From positions 1-5,017 of the forward strand of contig JAEWFU010000379.1 of assembly GCA_023388675.1 (NCBI GenBank): a stretch of 5,017 nucleotides of DNA, in the 5' to 3' direction. Each line of letters begins with the position of its first letter. Position 1 is the stretch's first letter. Of the stretch, positions 1 to 5,017 are shown piece after piece. The notes under the pieces are model-generated. The model was not told where the DNA came from and searched no databases. It saw nothing but the letters and a program-made list of their open reading frames with translations. The position numbers and the translations under genes are program-made. Source of the DNA: Pseudomonadota bacterium. Lineage in GTDB: Bacteria; Pseudomonadota; Alphaproteobacteria; Rhizobiales; Rhizobiaceae.

Positions 1-1142
1 CGCGCGGTCGTTTCTACAACGAACCGGAGAGCCCGACGCGAACGCCGTTCCAGCGGGACCGCGACCGCATCATCCATTCGACGGCCTTCCGCAGGCTCAA
101 GCACAAGACCCAGGTCTTCATCGCGCACGAGGGCGACCACTATCGCACGCGGCTGACGCATTCGATCGAGGTGGCCCAGATCGCGCGGGCGCTCGCGCGG
201 GCGCTGTGCGTGGACGAGGATCTGGCGGAGGCCATCGCGCTGGTTCACGATTTCGGCCATACGCCATTCGGCCACACCGGCGAGGACGCGCTGGACGCCA
301 TGATGAAGCCGTGGGGCGGGTTCGACCACAATGCGCAGTCGCTGCGCATCGTCACCCGCATCGAGCGGCGCTACGCCGAGTTCGAAGGCCTGAACCTGAG
401 CTGGGAGACGCTCGAAGGGCTGGTGAAGCACAACGGGCCGCTGACCGACGGCGAGGGCAGGGGACTGAAAGGGCCGGTGCCGGCGACAATCGTCAATTTT
501 TCCGGGCTGTTCGACCTCGAACTGGACAAGTACGCGTCCGTCGAAGCCCAGGCGGCGGCAATTGCCGACGACATCGCCTACAACACGCATGACATCGACG
601 ACGGGCTGCGCGCCGGGCTGCTCAGCCTCGGCATGCTGGAGGCGGTTCCGCTGCCCGCCGGGATACTCGCCGAAGTGCGGGCCAGGTATCCGCGGCTCGA
701 CGACGTGCGAACCGGCCACGAGCTGATGCGCCGCCAGATAACCGCCATGGTCGAGGATGTGATCGCCACCGCGCGCAGCAACCTCAAAGTCCTCAAGCCT
801 GAAACGAGCGCCGACATCCACAATGCGGGACGACCGGTCGTCACCTTCTCCGATGGGATGACAGCGAAAGAGAAGGAGCTGAAGACGTTCCTTTATGCCA
901 ATCTCTACCGTCACCCGAGCGTGATGGCGGTGCGCGAGGGGGCAGACCGGATCGTGCGCGACCTCTTCGGCCATTATTTCGCCAATCCGCGCGACATGCC
1001 GGAGGGCTGGCGCGAAGGGCTGGACAGGGCGGAAGACCGCATCAAGGCGCGCGACGTCGCGGACTTCATCGCCGGCATGACCGACACCTACGCGATCAAG
1101 GAACATCGCCGCTTGTTTGACCAGTCCCCGGATTTGGGCTAG
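1..1142 (+). CDS. dgt: Deoxyguanosinetriphosphate triphosphohydrolase-like protein (HD superfamily), 5' end cut by window
   Basis: Enzymes of this family hydrolyse dGTP (often other dNTPs too) to the deoxynucleoside and triphosphate, in the cytoplasm, and help set dNTP pools. The frame is open from base 3 to the TAG at 1140-1142, giving 379 visible residues. Similar type-2 dGTPase-like proteins are about 400 residues long, so roughly 20-25 N-terminal residues are probably missing (inference). Visible landmarks, numbered from the first whole codon: [11 protein letters not shown] (29-39), RLTHS with the first metal-ligand His at 53, the HD pair in [12 protein letters not shown] (82-83), FDHNAQ (His 109), and [12 protein letters not shown] (189-200), which carries the later Asp ligand. 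The HD metal site is therefore intact. The GTG at 171 is an internal Val codon between conserved blocks, not a start. No frameshift or internal stop is seen. The family is clear; true substrate preference cannot be read from the sequence. Confidence 0.95.
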   Translation, partial: RGRFYNEPESPTRTPFQRDRDRIIHSTAFRRLKHKTQVFIAHEGDHYRTRLTHSIEVAQIARALARALCVDEDLAEAIALVHDFGHTPFGHTGEDALDAMMKPWGGFDHNAQSLRIVTRIERRYAEFEGLNLSWETLEGLVKHNGPLTDGEGRGLKGPVPATIVNFSGLFDLELDKYASVEAQAAAIADDIAYNTHDIDDGLRAGLLSLGMLEAVPLPAGILAEVRARYPRLDDVRTGHELMRRQITAMVEDVIATARSNLKVLKPETSADIHNAGRPVVTFSDGMTAKEKELKTFLYANLYRHPSVMAVREGADRIVRDLFGHYFANPRDMPEGWREGLDRAEDRIKARDVADFIAGMTDTYAIKEHRRLFDQSPDLG

Positions 1143-1165
1143 GGCCACGGCGAATTCGAGCAATA

Positions 1166-1210
1166 GTGCGTCCTTCGAGGCTCGCTGCGCTCGCACCTCA
1201 GGATGAGGGA
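1166..1210 (+). repeat. Left arm of the intergenic inverted repeat (REP/RPE-like unit)
   Basis: This 45-base arm contains the core TCCTTCGAGGCTCGC followed by CTCGCACCTCAGGATGAGG. It is identical to the reverse complement of 1301-1345, and identity stops abruptly at both ends. The arm also holds mini-palindromes: CCTCA and TGAGG at 1196-1200 and 1204-1208 around GGA, and CCT/AGG at 1172-1180. I recall very similar units as frequent intergenic repeats in Mesorhizobium-like and Bradyrhizobium-like genomes. Confidence 0.85.
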
Positions 1211-1231
1211 GGTGGGTTGATCGAACCCACC
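1211..1231. repeat. Inner hairpin 1 of the intergenic element (8-bp perfect stem)
   Basis: GGTGGGTT (1211-1218) pairs with AACCCACC (1224-1231) around a 5-base GATCG loop. It starts at the base after the left 45-base arm. No T-run follows. Confidence 0.75.
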
Positions 1232-1238
1232 ACGCAGT

Positions 1239-1275
1239 GGGCTCGATGCATGTCAACAGACCAGCCTTCGAGCCC
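1239..1275. repeat. Inner hairpin 2 of the intergenic element (8-bp perfect stem, 21-base loop)
   Basis: GGGCTCGA (1239-1246) pairs with TCGAGCCC (1268-1275). The loop contains the start of an ATGCAT palindrome shared with the stem edge (1246-1251). The stem is perfect, but the loop is long, so the fold is less certain than the other two. Confidence 0.65.
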
Positions 1276-1286
1276 TTGAGCTTACC

Positions 1287-1305
1287 AGGGATGTACGACA
1301 TCCCT
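1287..1305. repeat. Inner hairpin 3 of the intergenic element (8-bp perfect stem, 3-base loop)
   Basis: AGGGATGT (1287-1294) pairs with ACATCCCT (1298-1305) around the loop ACG. The last five bases belong to the right 45-base arm, so in RNA this hairpin and the long stem are partly mutually exclusive. Confidence 0.7.
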
Positions 1306-1345
1306 CATCCTGAGGTGCGAGCGCAGCGAGCCTCGAAGGACGCAC
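1301..1345 (-). repeat. Right arm of the intergenic inverted repeat (REP/RPE-like unit)
   Basis: This arm is an exact reverse complement of the left arm over all 45 bases, starting TCCCTCATCCTGAGG and ending GAAGGACGCAC. It lies just upstream of argS, so it falls in the likely 5' untranslated or promoter region of that gene. Its first five bases also form part of the hairpin at 1287-1305, so the two pairings compete. Confidence 0.85.
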
Positions 1346-1373
1346 GGACCCACCACGATCGAGACGCAGCATC

Positions 1374-3131
1374 ATGAACATCTTCGCGGATTTCGCGACC
1401 CGCATCGCAAAGGCTATCGAAACGCTCGACCTGAAGACCCAGGCGGGCGAGCGACCCGACCTTGCGCGCGTGACCGTCGAGCCGCCGCGCGATGCCAGCC
1501 ATGGCGACCTGGCGACGAACGCTGCAATGGTTCTGGCCAAGGGGCTTGGGCAGAACCCGCGCGCGCTTGCCGAGCAGATCGCCGGCGTTCTGCGTAACGA
1601 CGCGGATGTGGCCGCTGCCGACGTAGCAGGGCCCGGTTTCGTCAATCTGCGGCTGGCCGATGGCTTCTGGCAGGCGCGGCTCGGCGACATTCTCGACGCG
1701 GCAACGGAATATGGCCGGTCGACCGCTGGCGGCGGCAAGAAGATCAACGTCGAATACGTGTCGGCCAATCCCACCGGGCCGATGCATGTCGGCCACTGCC
1801 GCGGGGCGGTGGTGGGCGATGCGCTGGCCAATATCCTGGGATTTGCGGGGTACGACGTCACCAAGGAATATTACATCAACGATGCCGGCGCGCAGATCGA
1901 CGTGCTCGCCAACTCGGTGATGCTGCGTTACCGCGAGGCGCTGGGCGAAGAGATCGGCGAGATTCCCGCCGGGCTCTATCCCGGAGACTATCTGGTGCCG
2001 GTGGGCAAAGCACTTGCCGACGAGTTCGGCCCGAAGCTGCTCTCGATGCACCAGACCGAGGCGCTGGCTATCGTCAAGGATCGCACCATCGACGCGATGA
2101 TGGCGATGATCCGGGAGGACCTTGCCGCGCTCAACGTCAATCACGAGGTGTTCTTCTCAGAGCGCTCGCTGCATGCCGGCAATGGCGGGGCGATCCGCAC
2201 GGCGATCAACGACCTGACGATGTCCGGCCATGTCTACAAGGGCAAGCTGCCGCCGCCCAAGGGCGAGAAGAACGACGACTGGGAAGACCGCGAGCAGACG
2301 CTGTTCCGCTCGACCGATGTCGGTGACGACATGGATCGGCCGCTGATCAAGTCGGACGGGTCGTACACCTATTTCGCGGCCGACGTCGCCTACATGAAGG
2401 ACAAGATCGGGCGCGGCTTCGGAGAGCTCGTTTTCATCCTCGGTGCCGACCATGGCGGCTACGTCAAGCGCATGGAAGCGCTGGGCAAGGCGCTGTCCGG
2501 CGGGACTGTCGATGTGACGATCCTGCTGTGCAATCTCGTGAAGCTGTTCCGCGACGGCGAACCGGTGCGCATGTCCAAGCGCTCGGGCGAGTTCGTCACG
2601 CTGCGCGAGGTGGTCGACGAGGTCGGTCGCGACCCGATCCGCTTCATGATGCTCTACCGCAAGAATTCGGAGCCTCTCGATTTCGACTTCGCCAAGGTGA
2701 CGGAGCAGTCGAAGGACAATCCGGTCTTCTACGTTCAATACGCATCGGCGCGCTGCCATTCCGTGTTCCGGCAGGCCAAGGAGCAGCTTGGCGATAGCTG
2801 GATCGAGCGCGCCTCGATGAAGGATGCCGCGCGGCTTCTGGCCGACGAGGGCGAAATCGCCGTCATCCGCAAGCTGACCGAATACCCCCGGCTGATCGAG
2901 GCGGCGGCGCAGGCCATGGAGCCGCATCGGCTGGCTTTCTACCTCTACGATCTCGCCCAGGTGTTCCACGCGCACTGGAACCGGGGCACCGACAATCCGG
3001 ACTTACGGTTTGTTAAGGTTAACGATCCAGAATTGACGCATGCCAGACTGGGTCTGGTGCAGGCCGTTTCGGATGTGCTGACATCCGGCCTTGCGTTGGT
3101 GGGTGCCGAGGCACCCGCGGAAATGCGCTAG
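1374..3131 (+). CDS. argS: Arginyl-tRNA synthetase
   Basis: ArgS is a cytoplasmic class I aminoacyl-tRNA synthetase that joins arginine to tRNA-Arg using ATP. The protein is complete at 585 residues, a normal bacterial length. Domains in order: the N-terminal Add-1 tRNA-binding domain (about 1-115, with [12 protein letters not shown] at 41-52); the Rossmann catalytic core with the HIGH-type signature [11 protein letters not shown] (131-141; HVGH 138-141); YYINDAGAQ (167-174 region); [16 protein letters not shown] (355-370); the KMSKS-type loop as RMSKRSG (399-405); and the C-terminal DALR anticodon-binding helical domain (about 450-585, with FYVQYASAR at 452-460 and [19 protein letters not shown] at 518-536). 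The ATG at 1374 fits the family N-terminus. Only a weak purine-rich ribosome site (GAG at 1361-1363) precedes it. The inverted repeat ends 28 bases upstream. All catalytic motifs look intact. Confidence 0.98.
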   Translation: MNIFADFATRIAKAIETLDLKTQAGERPDLARVTVEPPRDASHGDLATNAAMVLAKGLGQNPRALAEQIAGVLRNDADVAAADVAGPGFVNLRLADGFWQARLGDILDAATEYGRSTAGGGKKINVEYVSANPTGPMHVGHCRGAVVGDALANILGFAGYDVTKEYYINDAGAQIDVLANSVMLRYREALGEEIGEIPAGLYPGDYLVPVGKALADEFGPKLLSMHQTEALAIVKDRTIDAMMAMIREDLAALNVNHEVFFSERSLHAGNGGAIRTAINDLTMSGHVYKGKLPPPKGEKNDDWEDREQTLFRSTDVGDDMDRPLIKSDGSYTYFAADVAYMKDKIGRGFGELVFILGADHGGYVKRMEALGKALSGGTVDVTILLCNLVKLFRDGEPVRMSKRSGEFVTLREVVDEVGRDPIRFMMLYRKNSEPLDFDFAKVTEQSKDNPVFYVQYASARCHSVFRQAKEQLGDSWIERASMKDAARLLADEGEIAVIRKLTEYPRLIEAAAQAMEPHRLAFYLYDLAQVFHAHWNRGTDNPDLRFVKVNDPELTHARLGLVQAVSDVLTSGLALVGAEAPAEMR

Positions 3132-3149
3132 GTTCACAGAACGTTCTGT
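3132..3149. promoter_or_regulatory. Candidate LexA (SOS) box of alphaproteobacterial form, within a 14-bp palindrome
   Basis: GTTC at 3132-3135 and GTTC at 3143-3146 are separated by exactly seven bases, the direct-repeat form of the alphaproteobacterial LexA box (GTTC-N7-GTTC). The same bases include a perfect 14-bp palindrome, ACAGAACGTTCTGT (3136-3149). The site starts at the base right after the argS stop codon and lies 86 bases before the next start codon. It could be an operator for the downstream gene. The spacer ACAGAAC is not T-rich as in many known boxes, and palindromy is not a feature of that box, so a different dimeric repressor site is also possible. A weak terminator (5-bp stem ACAGA/TCTGT, then CACCTTTT) is another reading. 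Confidence 0.4.
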
Positions 3150-3234
3150 CACCTTTTACCCACAATGCGCTGGTAGGGCCAACCCCAAGTGACGTCGCCG
3201 GCGTCCGACCCAGTATGTGAGTGCGGGAAAAAGC

Positions 3235-5017
3235 ATGGCAGACACGAACCAGAGCAGGCGCTCGGATTTTACGGAATTTTCGGACAACGATCCCTTCGCG
3301 GAACTGACGCGTATCATGGGACACGACCCGAGAGCGGCCGAACCGGCGCCGACCACCAACCGTGACGATTTCGACCTCGACCTCGATCTTGAAAAAGAGT
3401 TGATGGGCGATCTCGATTTCAAGGATTTCGACGAGCCGCAGCCCGAGGAGGCGGAGGCGCAGGTCTCCGCGCCGGAGCGGCAGCAGGCCGCCGAGGTGCA
3501 GGAAGAATACCAGCCGGCGCAGCAATATAGCGCGCCCGAGGCGATCGAAACTTCCGAAGACGACATCGATTTCGATCTCGCGGCGGAAGCGTTCGTCGAG
3601 GACGAGGCGCATGCCTTCGACGCCGAGCCGGAGATGGTCGAGGTGGAGGCATCCGAGGCGGCGCCCGAACCGGAAGCGCTTGCGGCCGAGGACTCCGAGC
3701 CGGTGCAGGACGACTTCGAAATGTCGCTCGAGCGTGAACTGCTTGGCGATGACGCACGGTTCGAGGCTCCTTCCGAAGAGCCCGCGGGCGTCGTCGAGGC
3801 CGACTCGTTCAACGCCGCAGAGCCTGCATACGCGGAAGAGCCTGTCGATTTCGTGCCGGAGGAATCGGCATCCGATTCCGCTCAGGACGACGACGGCATG
3901 GCCGAAGTCGATATGGACTTCGGCATGCTGGAGCAGGAGCTGGCCGCTGCCGTCGAGCCCGCGAGGCAGCCGTCGCGGGCAATCGATCCGGCCGCCGACG
4001 ATTGGCAGCCCGAGCCGGTTGCCGAAAACGAGCCGGAAGCGACTGCTACCGAGGAGGCTTTCGGGCCGGTCTTTTTTGCGCCCGCCGATGAGGCTGAGCC
4101 GGCCGCCGAGGAGAGCGTAGCCGCCGAGCTCAGCCTTGAAGACGAGCTGAGTGCATTGCTCGGCGAGAACCCTGCGCAGCCGGAAGCCGCGCATGAGCCG
4201 CAGCCAGCGGCTTCTATGGCTGCCGCGCCCGCCGACGATTGGAAGCCTGCCGTCAGCACATTCGGCCGCTCGAACTTCGCGACGATGCACGAAAACCCGC
4301 CGGCCGCCGAGCCGGTCGCGGCCCCGGTTGCCGAAACCTTGCCGGTCGAAGAGGCCGCTGAAACGGAAGCGGACACGCCGCTGGAGGATACATTCGCCGA
4401 GATATTCGGCCTCGATTCCGTGCCGGAAACCGAGGAGCCCGAAAGCCAGCCCGAAATGCAGCAGCAGCCGGTAGCAAGCGGCGTCGAGGCGCTCGCCACC
4501 TGGCAGCCTGAAAGGGTATTGAGCCCGGCTGCGCCGGTTGCCGCGGCTTCGGCGGCGAACGCTGCGCCGGACATCGAAACCATCGACGTTGCCGAATCCG
4601 CGCAGGCGATGGTCGACGATCTCGACATTCCGGAACCCGATTACGACGCACCCGCGCCTTCGGCAGGTCTCTATGACGACCTCGAGGGCGAGATCGCCCA
4701 GGCCTTCGGCGACATGTCGATGGACGAGCCTGCACCCGCGGCCCAGCCGTCGACTTCGCCCGAATGGGGCGTGGCGGCCGCGGCAACCGGTGCCGCCGCC
4801 TACGCCGCAACGGCTGCCGCGTCCGCATCAACCGCCCAGGCGTCCTACGATCACCAGCAGCCGCCAGCCGACGCCTATGCGGTGGGTGATGGGCAGTGGC
4901 AATCGGATGACGGCTTCTCCGACGACGATTTCAACTACGAGACCGACCTTGAGCAGGCGATCGCGATGTCCTCCTACGAGGACGAGCCGGCCGCCCGCGC
5001 GCAACCGCGCAACCGCA
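3235..5017 (+). CDS. Long acidic, probably disordered protein; likely N-terminal part of a SPOR-domain envelope protein; 3' end cut by window
   Basis: The frame runs from ATG 3235 to the window edge without a stop: 594 codons plus one base. An in-frame TGA at 3190-3192 bounds it upstream. A GTG at 3217 is possible but the ATG is better placed, with GGGA at 3225-3228 in front. The visible protein is hydrophilic at its N-terminus, with no signal peptide. It is dominated by Ala, Glu, Pro and Asp, has few Lys (54, 63, 337) and no Cys, and looks intrinsically disordered. Landmarks are SDFTEFSDNDPFAELTRIMG (10-29) and recurring LExEL-type motifs. An Ala-rich stretch (about 511-535) is too polar for a confident membrane helix. 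In related rhizobial genomes the gene after argS commonly encodes a large protein with a mid-chain membrane helix and a C-terminal SPOR domain that binds septal peptidoglycan. By that precedent this half would be cytoplasmic. Neither helix nor SPOR domain is visible here, so the product name is an inference; the gene itself is secure. Confidence 0.85.
   Translation, partial: MADTNQSRRSDFTEFSDNDPFAELTRIMGHDPRAAEPAPTTNRDDFDLDLDLEKELMGDLDFKDFDEPQPEEAEAQVSAPERQQAAEVQEEYQPAQQYSAPEAIETSEDDIDFDLAAEAFVEDEAHAFDAEPEMVEVEASEAAPEPEALAAEDSEPVQDDFEMSLERELLGDDARFEAPSEEPAGVVEADSFNAAEPAYAEEPVDFVPEESASDSAQDDDGMAEVDMDFGMLEQELAAAVEPARQPSRAIDPAADDWQPEPVAENEPEATATEEAFGPVFFAPADEAEPAAEESVAAELSLEDELSALLGENPAQPEAAHEPQPAASMAAAPADDWKPAVSTFGRSNFATMHENPPAAEPVAAPVAETLPVEEAAETEADTPLEDTFAEIFGLDSVPETEEPESQPEMQQQPVASGVEALATWQPERVLSPAAPVAAASAANAAPDIETIDVAESAQAMVDDLDIPEPDYDAPAPSAGLYDDLEGEIAQAFGDMSMDEPAPAAQPSTSPEWGVAAAATGAAAYAATAAASASTAQASYDHQQPPADAYAVGDGQWQSDDGFSDDDFNYETDLEQAIAMSSYEDEPAARAQPRNR
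3997..4989 (+). repeat. Degenerate repeat units in the acidic protein (Trp motif followed by LExEL-type motif)
   Basis: Within residues 255-585 the protein alternates a Trp-centred motif and a short amphipathic motif. The pairs are DDWQPE (255-260) then SLEDELSALLG (300-310); DDWKPA (334-339) then PLEDTFAEIFG (382-392); ATWQPE (421-426) then DLEGEIAQAFGD (482-493); and GQWQSDDG (553-560) then DLEQAIAMS (571-579). The first two Trp motifs share a 14-base identical DNA string (3992-4005 and 4229-4242). Linkers are Ala/Pro/Glu-rich and diverged. This looks like ancient internal duplication or repeated selection of a short binding motif. Confidence 0.55.

Larger units (their letters stand above)
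1166..1345. repeat. 180-base structured intergenic element with 45-base perfect terminal inverted repeats
   Basis: This element fills most of the 231 bases between dgt and argS. Its ends (1166-1210 and 1301-1345) are perfect reverse complements over 45 bases. The 90-base interior carries further short perfect inverted repeats. It ends 28 bases before the argS start codon and begins 23 bases after the dgt stop. No coding frame of note and no T-run after the stem are seen, so it is not a classical intrinsic terminator, though a 45-bp stem in the transcript could still stop or protect RNA ends. No flanking target-site duplication is visible (left flank ends CAATA, right flank starts GGACC). It resembles the repeated palindromic elements found between genes in rhizobial genomes, or a MITE-like remnant. 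That assignment rests on recall, not a search. Confidence 0.85.

Noticed and set aside
171..173. GTG as the start codon of the dGTPase-like gene
   Set aside because: The frame is open further upstream to base 3 and encodes conserved family residues including the first metal-ligand His, so this GTG is an internal valine.
1211..1305. tRNA-like cloverleaf or tRNA gene in the three inner hairpins
   Set aside because: The stem and loop lengths do not fit a tRNA: all stems are 8 bp, one loop is 21 bases, and there is no TTCGA-type T-loop or anticodon arm in the correct place.
1166..1345. Intrinsic terminator for dgt
   Set aside because: The stem is very long with a 90-base interior, and no run of T follows either arm. 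A role in stopping transcription is possible but not supported by the usual signature.
1305..2975. Long minus-strand frames at 1305-2144 and 2157-2975, and a smaller one at 1253-1864
   Set aside because: They are antisense to the well-supported argS gene, show no recognisable domain, and start or end inside the inverted repeat or at arbitrary points.
3150..3234. Sigma-70 type -35/-10 promoter before the acidic gene
   Set aside because: I could not find a TTGAC-like hexamer at the right distance from a plausible -10 (CACAAT at 3161 and TATGTG at 3214 both lack a -35 partner).
3019..4290. 423-codon open frame on the minus strand, plus other minus-strand frames at 3156-3812, 3882-4628 and 4253-4831
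   Set aside because: They lie opposite the acidic gene. Their Arg/Leu/Gly-, Ser/Ala- and Arg/Pro-rich low-complexity products are what antisense readings of Glu/Ala/Asp codons in high-GC DNA give. The + frame has a plausible start and a known gene-order context.
4765..4839. Transmembrane helix in the Ala-rich stretch of the acidic protein (residues 511-535)
   Set aside because: The stretch is mostly Ala with Thr, Ser and Tyr, lacks Leu/Ile/Phe content, and has no flanking basic residues. It is more likely low-complexity linker; the expected membrane segment would lie beyond the window.

Overview
The window looks like chromosome from a high-GC alphaproteobacterium, most likely of the Hyphomicrobiales/Phyllobacteriaceae type (Mesorhizobium, Nitratireductor, Aquamicrobium and relatives). 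Three things suggest this: the protein sequences; the gene order (a dGTPase-like gene, then argS, then a long acidic protein that in such genomes usually ends in a SPOR domain); and an intergenic repeat of a type I recall as common in rhizobial genomes. No database search was possible, so the genus is an inference.

Layout. All three genes are on the + strand. (1) Bases 1-1142 hold the 3' part of a dGTP triphosphohydrolase-like gene whose start lies before the window. (2) Bases 1143-1373 are a 231-base spacer. Most of it is a 180-base structured element with perfect 45-base terminal inverted repeats and three further perfect 8-bp hairpins inside or across its inner edge. (3) Bases 1374-3131 are a complete arginyl-tRNA synthetase gene, argS. 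(4) Bases 3132-3234 are a 103-base spacer. Directly after the argS stop codon it carries a GTTC-N7-GTTC arrangement, the form of the alphaproteobacterial LexA box, overlapping a 14-bp perfect palindrome. (5) From base 3235 to the right edge there is one uninterrupted frame of 594 codons for an extremely acidic, Ala/Glu/Pro/Asp-rich, probably disordered protein. It is cut by the window edge, so its membrane segment and C-terminal domain (if present) are not seen.

How the genes relate. Dgt-type enzymes control dNTP pools and ArgS charges tRNA-Arg; both are housekeeping. The third protein is probably the cytoplasmic part of a single-pass cell-envelope or division protein. The three share orientation but are separated by 231 and 103 bases, so they need not be one operon. 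The least ordinary parts are the nested-hairpin element before argS, the LexA-box-like palindrome, and the recurring LExEL and Trp-centred motifs in the acidic protein. Long open frames on the minus strand over argS and the acidic gene are compositional shadows.
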